Positions 1-9,290 of a stretch of DNA of 64,000 nt are shown here, piece by piece. The stretch's first letter is position 1. Every line of letters begins with the position of its first letter. This DNA is from Tolypothrix sp. FACHB-123. Its GTDB lineage: Bacteria; Cyanobacteriota; Cyanobacteriia; Cyanobacteriales; Nostocaceae. A program made the position numbers and the translations under genes. The notes beneath the pieces were generated by a model. The model was not told the origin of the DNA. It did not search any database and saw only the letters and a list, made by a program, of their open reading frames with translations. The stretch is taken from NCBI RefSeq assembly GCF_014697075.1, contig NZ_JACJRE010000031.1:36130-100129 (forward strand). The letters are read 5' to 3'.

Positions 1-602
1 TAGATTGGCGCTTGCGTTGTAGCGCTCAGGTGTTAGTAGCTGTACCTACTTACGACATCGGTGCAGGTGAATTGATGGTTTATGAATTAGAAAAAGACCT
101 GCGAATACCGATCCAGTTGATCCCAATGGAAGAATTAGCATCTGTTCTAGATAAAACTTCCTCGGCTACAGTCGTCACTAGTCGGTATTTTATTAGCGAG
201 GTAGAAAGCATCGCCGCGCCAAAAGCCGTCAGGGTGATTCCCCTAGATATTTACGACTATTCCAAAGAACTGAACCTGCTGAAAACTTTACCCAAAGAGA
301 ACTGCGTTGGTATAGTGAGTCTTAGTTCCGGAATCGCCCGCGCGGCTGAAGTAATTCTTCACGGGTTGCGGGGAGATGAACTACTGGTGATGACTACCCA
401 ACCAAAAGACGCTTACAAACTACAAGCGATCGTTAAGCGGGCTGAAGTAATTATCAGCGATCAAGCAAGTTTTGCCTTGGTGCAAGCAGCAGTACAAGCT
501 GCTGCGGAAGATATTATTCGTCCGCCCAAGTTGATTAAGGTTGATAATTATATTGGTAGTAAGTCGATTAATTTATTAAAACGGGAATTGGGTTTAGGTT
601 AA
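1..602 (+). CDS. GntR-type transcriptional regulator, C-terminal part (5' truncated by window)
   Basis: The reading frame is open from base 3 and enters from outside the window, so only about 200 C-terminal residues are present. The TTG at 12 is internal: the codons before it (D-W-R) continue the protein. It resembles my recollection of the C-terminal half of a cyanobacterial GntR-family regulator of about 325 residues, ending in a conserved S-I-N-L-L-K-R-E-L-G tail. The N-terminal winged helix would lie upstream and is not visible. The visible part is probably the ligand or dimerisation domain; no ligand can be named. Identification is from family resemblance only. Confidence 0.7.
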   Translation, partial: DWRLRCSAQVLVAVPTYDIGAGELMVYELEKDLRIPIQLIPMEELASVLDKTSSATVVTSRYFISEVESIAAPKAVRVIPLDIYDYSKELNLLKTLPKENCVGIVSLSSGIARAAEVILHGLRGDELLVMTTQPKDAYKLQAIVKRAEVIISDQASFALVQAAVQAAAEDIIRPPKLIKVDNYIGSKSINLLKRELGLG

Positions 603-608
603 TTTTTA

Positions 609-646
609 TCTCTGTGTCCTTTGATGGTTAAGCAAAGGCGCAGAGA
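609..646. terminator. Imperfect inverted repeat after the GntR gene
   Basis: TCTCTGTG..CCTTTG at 609-623 pairs with CAAAGG..CAGAGA at 633-646 with one bulge. It starts 7 bases after the stop codon. It may terminate the upstream gene, but the downstream A/T run is weak, and the CGCAGAGACGCAAA sequence resembles a dispersed Nostocales repeat. Confidence 0.35.
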
Positions 647-871
647 CGCAAAAAGGAGAGCGATCGCTATTAGAGTGTGTTTTAAAATTGATTACCTGTG
701 GCTTTAAACACTTGTCGATTGAGAACAGTTGCATGATGCGATCGCATTACCTAAAAAACAACGTCTCAACTCTAGGATTTTTCCAAACTTAGATTGAAGT
801 AGTGAAAAGTTTATGATTGGGCGATATTAAAGTTGTAAGAATTAAATTATCAACTATTTAGAGGTGTGGCG

Positions 872-1095
872 ATGGCTTCACCATTTCCGGGGATGAACCC
901 CTATTTAGATAATCCCATTATTTTCGCTCAGAAATCCACAATCTGCTCATAGCTGCTATTTTCCGAAAATTGAATCCGCAATTGCGTCCTAAATATAAAG
1001 TTGCCATTGAAAAGCGAATATACCAAGCAATTGATGAAGATTCTTTACTAGTTGGTGTTGCTGATGTCGCGGTGCAATCTAGTTTGGTTAAGTGA
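872..1095 (+). pseudogene. DUF4058 family protein, broken and truncated
   Basis: ATG at 872 opens M-A-S-P-F-P-G-M-N-P-Y-L-D-N-P, the typical start of cyanobacterial DUF4058 proteins. The frame stops near base 952. The expected continuation (S-E-I-H-N-L-L-I-A-A-I, then L-R-P-K-Y and a K-R-I-Y-Q segment) is read from a shifted frame beginning around 926, so there is at least one frameshift. A TGA ends it at 1095 after about 75 residues, although the family is usually over 200 residues long. The remainder is absent before the CRISPR array, so this is a decayed gene. Function of the family is unknown. Confidence 0.75.
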
Positions 1096-1210
1096 TGTTT
1101 TAAAAGAGAAGGGATTGAGAAATTAATAAATCAGATTTACGCAAATTTTACAAAAAATTCAATTTTTTCTTCTCAACAATTTCTTCACCGTTATAAGTCA
1201 CACGCTCTAT

Positions 1211-2197
1211 GTTTCAATCCCTAATAGGGATTAATTGAAATTTTAACGAATACTTGAATGGTAGAAAATACAAGTTTGCTGGTTTCAATCCCTAATAGGG
1301 ATTAATTGAAATTTTAACGTATCGATACTTTTGGCAAACTCTACAGCCTTATCGTTTCAATCCCTAATAGGGATTAATTGAAATTTTAACACGCCACTCA
1401 TGCAGCAGACTTGCGTTGCTTCGTTTCAATCCCTAATAGGGATTAATTGAAATTTTAACAAAAATTTGATGCTTGGATGCATAGATTCCAGCATGTTTCA
1501 ATCCCTAATAGGGATTAATTGAAATTTTAACGGCTTGGCATCTCTCCCAAACTGCAAGATGAAAATGTTTCAATCCCTAATAGGGATTAATTGAAATTTT
1601 AACGAAAACTTTAAACCACAGAAAAGCGCCCATACTTAGGTTTCAATCCCTAATAGGGATTAATTGAAATTTTAACGCATAAATATTTTCATTAGTTCGC
1701 ATGTACTAGAATAATCGTTTCAATCCCTAATAGGGATTAATTGAAATTTTAACATACATGCGATCGCCATCCCTGGACATTCAGCAAGGGTTTCAATCCC
1801 TAATAGGGATTAATTGAAATTTTAACTTCCCCGGTGGTCACATATCATTAGCTGGCGCTAACTCTCCGTTTCAATCCCTAATAGGGATTAATTGAAATTT
1901 TAACCCTACTTGTCGAGCAATCATTTTTCTAGCTCTCCCTGTTTCAATCCCTAATAGGGATTAATTGAAATTTTAACCTTTAACTACTTTTTTTAAATAA
2001 GACGGTTTAGCGTTTCAATCCCTAATAGGGATTAATTGAAATTTTAACACAGAGTTTTTGAATCATTAGAAGAAACGATACTTACAAGTTTCAATCCCTA
2101 ATAGGGATTAATTGAAATTTTAACCTGAAAAAGGTTTAAAAGATGTTGAAAAACTTTTTAGTTTCAATCCCTAATAGGGATTAATTGAAATTTTAAC
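1211..2197 (-). CRISPR. CRISPR array, 14 repeats of 37 bp, 13 spacers
   Basis: Fourteen apparently identical 37-bp repeats start at 1211, 1282, 1354, 1423, 1495, 1567, 1640, 1717, 1790, 1868, 1941, 2012, 2088 and 2161. On the plus strand each begins GTTTCAATCCCTAATAGGG and ends TTGAAATTTTAAC. Spacers are 32-41 nt (34, 35, 32, 35, 35, 36, 40, 36, 41, 36, 34, 39, 36). The internal palindrome AATCCCTA/TAGGGATT gives a hairpin. Read on the minus strand the repeat ends ATTGAAAC, like the usual 8-nt crRNA 5' handle of cyanobacterial arrays, so leftward transcription is favoured. No cas gene is present anywhere in the window. No decayed terminal repeat was seen. The subtype cannot be fixed from the repeat alone. 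Confidence 0.97.
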
Positions 2198-2430
2198 AGC
2201 GGAAGCCCGAAAGTTAAGCAATATAAGGTTTTCAAGGTTCTGGTGCGCGGATGAGTAAATCATAACACAAGCTATAGAAAACAAGCAAACCCAAAATCGC
2301 TGAAAGTCAGTCTGCGTAAGGTGCGCGGACAATAGATAAGTAATTAACTGGTGAAATTCTTACAGATAAGGAGTTTCAGCTATTTGTGTCAAAATCCTAT
2401 TTTCAACACCTACCCATCCGCGCATTCTGC
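2198..2430 (-). promoter_or_regulatory. Putative CRISPR leader and promoter
   Basis: This is the gene-free flank on the handle side of the array. On the minus strand a -35-like TTGCTT (2283-2288) and -10-like TATGAT (2259-2264) are 18 bases apart, which would start a transcript near 2252, about 55 nt before the first repeat. The decamer GGTGCGCGGA occurs at 2242 and 2320, and TGCGCGGA occurs inverted at 2417-2424. These repeated GC-rich blocks in AT-rich DNA look like leader or adaptation motifs. Orientation and promoter are inferred. Confidence 0.5.
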
Positions 2431-2449
2431 ATAGGAAATTGTCATTCCC

Positions 2450-3361
2450 TTAATCAACTGCTACGGGAATTTGCAAAAATTCCCCCACTCGCCGCAGGTA
2501 AGTAGACGCATCTTCTAACATAGGAAAATGTGCTGTATCAGGAATCATCGCAAACTCAACATTATCATTCATTGCCGCAGCTTGCCGTCCCATTGGAGCC
2601 GGAATAATTTTGTCATACTCCCCCGCAACTAACAGTACGGGTACTGTCAATTTAGCAAACTCCTGAGGCATCACTTCCGATTGGGCTTTACTTACCGAAG
2701 TAAAAATTGTCCCTAAAGCCGCATCATAATCAGCTTCAAGAAAATCTTGTAAAAAAGCTTGGCGTTCGGCTTTGGGTATGGGGCGATGCAGAAACCTCGC
2801 CATAAACATCCTGTCAACAAAGGGTATTTTATTTAACCACTTGGGACGGAATTTAACTACATAGCCACCGAATTTATGAAAAGCTGCAAAGGCTTTTTCA
2901 TCATATTCAAAAATTCCGCTACAAGTCAAAATTCCCCGTTCAACTTTCTGGGGATAGCGGTTAAAAAACAAAGCAGCGATGGATGCGCCCATCGAATGAG
3001 CGTTAATATAAACACGCTGAAGCTGCAATTCTTCTAACAATGCAGCCAAATCATCAGCGTATTCTTCTAATTCATAAGTTAATTCTTGAATTGCTGCGGC
3101 TTCTTCAGCAAGCGATCGCGATTCGGCAACAGATTCACTAGCTTGGATTATACTTGGTTTACCACGAGAACGCCCAAATCCTCGTAAATCGTACAGCAAA
3201 CAATCAAATTGATCTACTAAAGCATTAGCCGTACTGCGCCAGTACCTAGCCGAACCAGCCCAACCGTGGATGAAAACCATCACTGGCTTTACCCAGGAAT
3301 TAGATGGTTTTTTCACCCACTCATAATAATGCTCAACACCACGAACCTTAATGTAAGGCAT
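2450..3361 (-). CDS. alpha/beta hydrolase
   Basis: This is a soluble 303-residue alpha/beta-hydrolase-fold protein. The oxyanion motif H-G-W is at 32-34. The nucleophile elbow A-H-S-M-G puts Ser123 in a G-x-S-x-G variant. Asp250 (G-E-Y-D) and His278 (D-T-A-H-F-P) complete the likely triad. A cap domain with a charged Glu-rich stretch (about 75-105) sits between core strands. The substrate is unknown; such proteins are esterases, lipases or related hydrolases. It stands alone behind clpX on the same strand, with a repeat-rich 120-bp gap that argues against tight co-transcription. The ATG at 3361 follows a TTGACCA repeat remnant with no clear ribosome-binding site. Confidence 0.85.
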   Translation of the reverse strand: MPYIKVRGVEHYYEWVKKPSNSWVKPVMVFIHGWAGSARYWRSTANALVDQFDCLLYDLRGFGRSRGKPSIIQASESVAESRSLAEEAAAIQELTYELEEYADDLAALLEELQLQRVYINAHSMGASIAALFFNRYPQKVERGILTCSGIFEYDEKAFAAFHKFGGYVVKFRPKWLNKIPFVDRMFMARFLHRPIPKAERQAFLQDFLEADYDAALGTIFTSVSKAQSEVMPQEFAKLTVPVLLVAGEYDKIIPAPMGRQAAAMNDNVEFAMIPDTAHFPMLEDASTYLRRVGEFLQIPVAVD

Positions 3362-3482
3362 TGGTCAATTGTCCTTTGTCATTAGTCATTTGTTTTTTAT
3401 TATTGATTATTTTTTGGTGCTAAAAACTATTGACTGATGACTGTTGACTGCGGTCACTGAAGCTCTGTCGAAGTGTTGACTG
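3362..3482. repeat. Short repeat tract between hydrolase and clpX
   Basis: The tract contains TTAGTCATT, TATTGACTGATGACTGTTGACTG and a CACTGAAGCTCTGTCGAAGTG block, all of which recall dispersed Nostocales short repeats. No coding content. Confidence 0.5.
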
Positions 3483-4826
3483 TTATGCTGATTCTGGCTT
3501 CGGTAGGGAAGAGGGATGTACTAAAAGTTCGGCAGTGGAACGCTTCTCTACCATTTCTCGCGTCACTGTACAGCGAGTTACATCCTTACGAGATGGTAAC
3601 TCATACATGACATCTAACATCAGTTCCTCGACAATGCCCCGTAATGCTCTCGCACCAGTTTTGCGGCGATAGGCTTCTTGAGCGATCGCTCGCAAGGCTT
3701 CTGGTTTAAAGTCTAATTGGACATTATCCATCTTCAGCAGTTTTTGGTACTGCTTGACTAAGGCGCTGCGTGGTTGGGTGAGAATCGCCATCAAAGCTTC
3801 TTCATCTAACGGATCTACCACGGCTACCATTGGTATCCGCCCGATAAATTCCGGAATCATGCCAAATTTCACTAAATCGTCTGGCTCTAAATAGCGGAGC
3901 GTATCGGCTGCTCGTTTTTCTTTGGTTTGTCCTTCTCCCGGTTGTACAAAGCCGATTGACTTTTTGCCCACTCTCTGATCTACAACCTTCTCTAAACCTA
4001 CGAAGGCTCCACCACAGATAAATAGGATGTTGCTGGTATCAATCTGGATGCAATCTTGATAGGGATGTTTCCGGCCGCCTTGGGGTGGTACATTAGCGAT
4101 CGTTCCTTCGAGCATTTTCAGCAAAGCTTGCTGTACGCCTTCACCAGAGACATCGCGGGTAATTGAAGGGTTCTCACTCTTGCGGGCAATTTTATCAATT
4201 TCGTCGATGTAGATAATTCCCCGTTGCGCTTCTTCCACATCCAAATCTGCCACCTGTAACAGTCGCAGCAAGATGTTTTCCACATCTTCGCCCACATACC
4301 CAGCTTCTGTTAAAGTTGTGGCATCGGCAACAGCAAAGGGCACATCAAGAATTTTTGCTAGGGTTTGCGCCAAAAGTGTTTTGCCACAGCCAGTCGGGCC
4401 GATTAACAAAATATTTGACTTTTGCAGTTCTACAGCGTCTTCTGTCCCTGGTTTACCACTCGCTTTCGACTGAACTATTGCCAGCCGCTTATAGTGGTTG
4501 TAAACCGCCACTGACAGGACTTTTTTGGCTTCGTCTTGACCAATAACGTGTTCGTCTAGATACTTTTTAATCTCTCTAGGTTTGGGTATTTGGTTAAACG
4601 AAAGACTGGAAGAGCGGGTACGGCGTTTTTGCGGAGGCTCGGATTTTGGTGCTGGTTGCGACGCGGCGGCACCATTAGTGTCGAGCAATTCCTCATCAAG
4701 TATTTCATTACACAAGTCAACGCATTCATCGCAGATGTAGACTCCCGGCCCTGCGATCAATTTACGCACCTGCTCTTGAGACTTGCCACAAAACGAACAT
4801 TTTAAATGGGAGTCGTACTTAGACAT
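3483..4826 (-). CDS. clpX: ATP-dependent Clp protease ATP-binding subunit ClpX
   Basis: ClpX is the AAA+ unfoldase that feeds tagged proteins to ClpP in the cytoplasm. The 447-residue protein has the N-terminal zinc-binding domain (Cys10, Cys13, Cys32, Cys35), Walker A G-P-T-G-C-G-K-T at 143-150, Walker B I-I-Y-I-D-E-I-D at 204-211 and a K-S-I-G-F loop of the type that docks on ClpP. Length and domain order are normal. It begins 9 bases after the clpP stop, so the two are surely one operon. The linker between zinc finger and AAA+ core is Pro/Lys-rich, as in other cyanobacteria. Confidence 0.98.
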   Translation of the reverse strand: MSKYDSHLKCSFCGKSQEQVRKLIAGPGVYICDECVDLCNEILDEELLDTNGAAASQPAPKSEPPQKRRTRSSSLSFNQIPKPREIKKYLDEHVIGQDEAKKVLSVAVYNHYKRLAIVQSKASGKPGTEDAVELQKSNILLIGPTGCGKTLLAQTLAKILDVPFAVADATTLTEAGYVGEDVENILLRLLQVADLDVEEAQRGIIYIDEIDKIARKSENPSITRDVSGEGVQQALLKMLEGTIANVPPQGGRKHPYQDCIQIDTSNILFICGGAFVGLEKVVDQRVGKKSIGFVQPGEGQTKEKRAADTLRYLEPDDLVKFGMIPEFIGRIPMVAVVDPLDEEALMAILTQPRSALVKQYQKLLKMDNVQLDFKPEALRAIAQEAYRRKTGARALRGIVEELMLDVMYELPSRKDVTRCTVTREMVEKRSTAELLVHPSSLPKPESA

Positions 4827-4835
4827 ACCAGCCTC

Positions 4836-5534
4836 TTATTTCAGAATGGTGACGTTTTCCCCTGGTGTGGGAATATTTTGTCTGGAAATGACTTGGTCAA
4901 TCAAACCGTAGGTTTTCGCTTCTTCTGCCGACATAAAAAAGTCGCGTTCTGTATCTGCTTCAATTCTTTCTAAGGATTGACCAGTATGCTGAGACAGTAA
5001 CTGATTTAATTTACCCTTAATGTAAAGAATTTCTCTGGCTTGAATTTCGATGTCAATTGCTTGCCCTTGCGCACCACCAAGCGGTTGGTGAATCATAATC
5101 CGAGAGTCGGGTAAAGACATACGCTTACCCTTAGTCCCTGCTGTGAGCAAAAAGGCCCCCATGCTAGCGGCTAATCCAAAACAGATAGTTACAACATCGG
5201 GACGGATTTGTTGTATTGTATCATAGATTGCCATGCCTGCGTAGACCGAACCACCAGGAGAATTAATGTATAGCTGAATGTCCTTTTCAGAGTCTTCAGC
5301 ATCCAGGAATAATAATTGAGCAACAATCGAATTGGCAACAGCATCATCGATTGGCGTTCCCAAAAAGATAATCCGCTCTCTGAGCAGGCGGGAGTAGATA
5401 TCAAATGCCCTTTCTCCCATACCCGATTGTTCTACCACCATTGGTACAATGTTGTTTGGGCCGCTTAAGTGAGAATTGATATTGATTTGACTTAAGCTGT
5501 TAATTGGGTAATTTCCCGACTGCGATAAAAGCAT
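4836..5534 (-). CDS. clpP: ATP-dependent Clp protease proteolytic subunit ClpP
   Basis: This serine protease subunit forms the barrel chamber capped by ClpX. Counting from the ATG at 5534 (232 residues), the triad is Ser124 (A-A-S-M-G-A), His149 (M-I-H-Q-P) and Asp198, with the spacing of E. coli ClpP. The N-terminal extension of about 30 residues before the conserved I-V-P-M-V-V-E-Q is longer than in E. coli and may be trimmed. An upstream TTG at 5579 has a better GAGG ribosome-binding site 7 bases away and would add 15 residues, so the start is uncertain. The gene lies upstream of clpX and downstream of tig. Confidence 0.96.
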   Translation of the reverse strand: MLLSQSGNYPINSLSQININSHLSGPNNIVPMVVEQSGMGERAFDIYSRLLRERIIFLGTPIDDAVANSIVAQLLFLDAEDSEKDIQLYINSPGGSVYAGMAIYDTIQQIRPDVVTICFGLAASMGAFLLTAGTKGKRMSLPDSRIMIHQPLGGAQGQAIDIEIQAREILYIKGKLNQLLSQHTGQSLERIEADTERDFFMSAEEAKTYGLIDQVISRQNIPTPGENVTILK

Positions 5535-5743
5535 AAAAAAATATTTGACAACTAAGTGGGACAAACAGCGAAGCAGCAATAAACTGCCTCTTTAACTAAT
5601 TTAGATTTTCATTTGCTCTGTGTGTTAACCATTATGCCTCATCTAAATTTTTCTCGTTTAACCCAGTATCTCGCGAAGATAGCACTAGATGTGGTGATTT
5701 CTTTAACATTTGTTAACCATTCTAGCGGGAAAATTGGGATGTG

Positions 5744-5829
5744 GGGCATTGGGCATTGGGCATTGGGCATTGGGTATAGGTTATAGGTTATTTCTCCTCT
5801 GCTTCCTCTGCTTCCTCTGCTTCCTCTGC
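5744..5829. repeat. Two tandem microrepeats: GGGCATT x4 and a 9-bp unit x4
   Basis: GGGCATT is repeated four times at 5744-5771. TCCTCTGCT is then repeated nearly four times at 5795-5829, ending 10 bases before the tig stop codon. Both are typical short tandem repeats of filamentous cyanobacteria and occupy the tig-clpP gap. Confidence 0.85.
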
Positions 5830-5839
5830 CCTCTACAGC

Positions 5840-7255
5840 CTATTCCCCTTCAGTTGCAGCCGCTTCGCTAGTTTCTGCTGCGCTTTCTGGGGCTGATTCT
5901 GCTGCTTCCTCGTCTGGGGTACTTAAAGAACCTTCGGGGACAAGTTCTACTGTTGAGTTTTCTAACAGCCAATCAACGATTTTTTCGGTTGCTAGTTCGT
6001 TTTCCACTACAGAAAGTAGTCTATCCTCGTCCACTTCTTCTTCTGGGTACTGCTCCAGCAACTCTGTGACTCTAGCTTGAATTTCTGCGTCTGTCACCTG
6101 GAGAGATTCGCGTTTGCTGATTTCCCGTAAGGCGAGGGAACGTTGTAGGCGTTCAATGGCTTCATCACGCGATCGCGCCCGTAACTGGGGAATAATATCT
6201 TGGGTGAATAATTTCCTGACATCCAATCCTTGCTGCGATAGCCTGATAGCTGTTTGTGTCAGCATAGCATCGACTTCTTGCTCAATTAAAGTTGCGGGTA
6301 AGTCAACTTTTACGTGCTTCAGTAGTTCGGCTAATAAGGCTTCTTGCTGATTAGTTTTGGTTTTTTGTTCGGCTTCTTTTTGATAGCGCTCTTCTAAAGA
6401 AGCTCTTAATTCCGCTAAGGTATCAAAGTCGCTGACTTCTTGGGCAAAGTCATCATCCAATTCTGGTAATTCTTTTTCCTTGAGTTCCTTGAGTGTCACG
6501 GTAAACAAAGCTGGTTTACCTGCTAACTCTTCATTAGCATAAGGATCGGGGAATTGAGCAGAAATTTCTTTGGTTTCCCCAGGATTCATCCCTACAATGC
6601 CAGAAACAAATCCGGGAATAAACCGATCTTCGTATAATTCCACTTGAAAATCCGATGCTTCGCCACCGGGAATTGGGGTAGGTTCTGCGGATTCGTCTTC
6701 ACCCTCAGCTTTAGTTAATACGCCTTTAAAATCTAAAACAGCGGTATCGCCAATTTGGGCTGCACGTCCTTCCACGGGAATCAAAGTGCCGAGTTTTTGC
6801 CGTTCTTGATCGAGAACTTCATCAACGCGAGCCGGATCGTATTTGATTTCCTCAGCTTTGGCTTGCAAACCTGTATATTTTTCTAGCTCGATTTCTGGTT
6901 CTACATCAACAGCCGCAGAAAAAGTCAGTGGTTGCCCTGGTTGATAATTATTAATTAATTCTTCAAAGTCAGAGCGTAACTGTGGTTGTCCAATTGCTTT
7001 AATGTCTTCTTGTTTAACAGCTTTTTCTATGCCATCTTGAATTAGTTCTTCTAGGGCGGCTGCTTTGATGCGAGTGGTACCTAGGCGCTGGAGCAATATT
7101 TGCCGAGGCACTTTGCCTTTGCGAAACCCAGGAATATTGGCAGTACTGGCTAGGTTTTTAATTACCTGTTCGTAGGTTTGTTTGGTAATCTCTGGTGTAA
7201 TCTCTATTTCCAGCCCTATTTGACTGGCGGGAAGTTTTTCCTGGGTGACTTTCAT
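5840..7255 (-). CDS. tig: trigger factor (ribosome-associated peptidyl-prolyl isomerase)
   Basis: Trigger factor is the chaperone that meets nascent chains at the ribosome exit. The ribosome-docking signature G-F-R-K-G-K-V-P is at 43-50. A FKBP-type isomerase domain follows (about 155-245), then the helical C-terminal arms. The tail is unusually Glu/Ala/Ser-rich and acidic for about 30 residues. The ATG at 7255 (471 residues) was chosen over a GTG at 7300 because M-K-V-T-Q-E-K is the family start. It heads the tig-clpP-clpX order found in many bacteria, linking folding and degradation. Confidence 0.96.
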   Translation of the reverse strand: MKVTQEKLPASQIGLEIEITPEITKQTYEQVIKNLASTANIPGFRKGKVPRQILLQRLGTTRIKAAALEELIQDGIEKAVKQEDIKAIGQPQLRSDFEELINNYQPGQPLTFSAAVDVEPEIELEKYTGLQAKAEEIKYDPARVDEVLDQERQKLGTLIPVEGRAAQIGDTAVLDFKGVLTKAEGEDESAEPTPIPGGEASDFQVELYEDRFIPGFVSGIVGMNPGETKEISAQFPDPYANEELAGKPALFTVTLKELKEKELPELDDDFAQEVSDFDTLAELRASLEERYQKEAEQKTKTNQQEALLAELLKHVKVDLPATLIEQEVDAMLTQTAIRLSQQGLDVRKLFTQDIIPQLRARSRDEAIERLQRSLALREISKRESLQVTDAEIQARVTELLEQYPEEEVDEDRLLSVVENELATEKIVDWLLENSTVELVPEGSLSTPDEEAAESAPESAAETSEAAATEGE

Positions 7256-8118
7256 GCTTCGTCTCTGATTTCTGGTATTTTTAACTCCGAGTACAGACAC
7301 GCACGCGATCGCTCGCTGCTGTTCGTTGCTATCTCTTGGCTGGATCGGGCATCATGAGAATCCTAATCTCAATCTGTGCCCGGCAGCAGAGATCCAGTGT
7401 ACTGCTAATGGCAAATGACTGAACACTTTAGTGCAATAAGTTTACCGATCGCACCTCTACGGTTGATGACAATCAATGTTTCATCCTCATTCCCCAAGAC
7501 TGTTGCGTCATGCAAAACCACAAAATTATCTACTGATATTGGGGGTTGCACACTCCATATCTAAGCACATAAGTGGATTTATGATTCAGAGGGCTAACAG
7601 CGTGATATCCTGGTTTTCAAGTAGGAATTTGCAATCCCAGTCGGGATTTATTGGCACTGACGGCTCTACTGCATAGCTCAGTCGATTGTTTTGCTGGTTT
7701 TAGTTCACTTGGATCATAGTACATCCATCATCTAGGCAGCACAATTTCCCAGGCACAATTGTTGACTGAACTGGAAAATCATGAAACTCCAACAATACTT
7801 AATTACAGAATTTTAATTCTTTCATCGCTAATAAATTCGTTGTATAATAATATAATTTAAAGAAAAGTAACAAAATATGAATGTCAGCAAAAGAAAGTAA
7901 ATAAGGCAAAAGCGAAGCGTTACTAAATTTATTAAAATCAAGAAATCTTCAATAATATCTATAGGGAAAGCCCTAGGGATAAATTAATAAAAGTAAATAA
8001 TTAAATAAAATTTATTTAAAGTTAATGTTTACTACTCCTATTCCTTAGTGAAATAAGTTTTGTATTTTTTGCATCTGTTAAATAAATCATAAATAACCTC
8101 TTAAAGGAGGAAGTAAGG
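7256..8118. other. Divergent intergenic region between tig and asd
   Basis: These 860 bases have no convincing gene. The left third is GC-balanced with HIP1 sites and should hold the tig promoter. The right half is very AT-rich, with TATAATAATATAATT around 7851-7867 and an inverted repeat (ATAGGGA..CCCTAGGGATA, around 7960-7980). The asd promoter is probably here. No tRNA or known RNA was recognised. Confidence 0.5.
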
Positions 8119-9156
8119 TTGTCTAAATCCTATAATGTAGCTATTCTGGGCGCAACTGGTGCAGTGGGCACTGAGTTGTTGGAATTACTAGAAAGCCGGA
8201 ATTTCCCGGTAGCAAATTTAAAATTGTTAGCCTCCGAGAGGAGTGTGGGGCGGACAATCTCCTTTAAAGGAGAAAATTTACCAATAGAGGCAGTCAGCGA
8301 TCGCGCCTTTGAAGGTGTAGATATTGTCCTTGCCAGTGCTGGTGGTTCCACATCCAAAGCTTGGGCCCCCAAAGCCGTAGAAAAAGGCGCAGTTGTCATC
8401 GATAACTCTAGTGCCTTCCGGATGCAAGAGTCCGTACCTTTAATCGTCCCAGAGGTAAATCCCCAAGCCGCAGCAACTCATCAAGGCATCATTGCCAACC
8501 CCAATTGCACGACAATTTTAATGGCAGTGGCAATCTGGCCGTTACATCAAATTCAACCGATCAAAAGGCTAGTAGTCGCCACTTATCAGTCTGCCAGTGG
8601 TGCAGGTGCCAAAGCAATGGCAGAAGTGCAAACCCAATCCCAGGCGATTTTAGCAGGCAAAACCCCAGTCGCCGAAGTATTACCTTATCCGTTGGCATTT
8701 AATCTCTTTCCCCACAATTCTCCTTTAACCGATTGGGGCTATTGTGAAGAAGAAATGAAAATGGTCAACGAAACCCGTAAAATCTTTAGTAACCAACAAA
8801 TAAGAATTACTGCCACTTGTGTGCGGGTTCCCGTACTTCGCGCCCACTCAGAAGCAGTTAATATAGAATTCGAGACCCCCTTTAGCCCAGAGTCAGCTAG
8901 AGAAATTTTAAGCCACTCTCCTGGAGTTAAGTTGGTAGAAGATTGGCAATCAAATCACTTCCCTATGCCAATTGAAGCCACTGGTCGAGATGAAGTTTTA
9001 GTAGGCAGAATTCGTCAAGACATTTCTCATCCTTGTGGTTTAGAACTGTGGCTATGTGGCGATCAAATTCGTAAAGGTGCAGCATTAAACGCAGTGCAAA
9101 TTGCTGAGTTATTAGTAGAAAAAAATCTACTAAAACCATTAGCTATTAGTCATTAG
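8119..9156 (+). CDS. asd: aspartate-semialdehyde dehydrogenase
   Basis: Asd reduces aspartyl phosphate to aspartate semialdehyde with NADPH, the branch point to lysine/diaminopimelate, threonine and methionine. The N-terminal nucleotide-binding motif G-A-T-G-A-V-G is at 11-17, and the catalytic Cys130 lies in A-N-P-N-C-T-T. The 345-residue length is normal. The start is TTG at 8119, preceded by AAAGGAGG at 8103-8110 with 8-base spacing. It leads the asd-dapA-rnj cluster. The last codons (I-S-H-stop) lie inside an ATTAGTCATTAG short repeat, so the repeat tract defines the C-terminus. Confidence 0.97.
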   Translation: MSKSYNVAILGATGAVGTELLELLESRNFPVANLKLLASERSVGRTISFKGENLPIEAVSDRAFEGVDIVLASAGGSTSKAWAPKAVEKGAVVIDNSSAFRMQESVPLIVPEVNPQAAATHQGIIANPNCTTILMAVAIWPLHQIQPIKRLVVATYQSASGAGAKAMAEVQTQSQAILAGKTPVAEVLPYPLAFNLFPHNSPLTDWGYCEEEMKMVNETRKIFSNQQIRITATCVRVPVLRAHSEAVNIEFETPFSPESAREILSHSPGVKLVEDWQSNHFPMPIEATGRDEVLVGRIRQDISHPCGLELWLCGDQIRKGAALNAVQIAELLVEKNLLKPLAISH

Positions 9157-9235
9157 TCAATTGTCAATTGTCATTCGTCATGGGTTTTAGACAACTGACA
9201 ACTAACAACTGACAGTTGACAACTGACAATTATGA
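9146..9235. repeat. TTAGTCA/TTGACAA-type tandem heptamer tract
   Basis: Runs of ATTAGTCA, AATTGTCA and then ACAACTGACAACTGAC units occupy the asd-dapA gap. The tract starts inside the last codons of asd. A spurious TTG in it opens the dapA frame early. Confidence 0.85.
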
Positions 9236-9290
9236 AAATAAAACCACCAAGCGAAAAATAACAAAAAGGATAATCAGGAGTACAAAAAGG

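Noticed and set aside
1211-2197. Degenerate terminal CRISPR repeat to fix orientation
   Set aside because: All 14 repeats appear identical, so orientation rests on handle and leader features only.
7256-8118. A tRNA or known small RNA upstream of asd
   Set aside because: No T-loop, anticodon stem or known sRNA core motif (for example Yfr1) was recognised.
9216-9290. N-terminal extension of dapA from a TTG at 9216
   Set aside because: The TTG is part of a TTGACAA repeat. The residues are Lys/Thr-rich and unlike DapA, and a good ribosome-binding site precedes the GTG at 9291.
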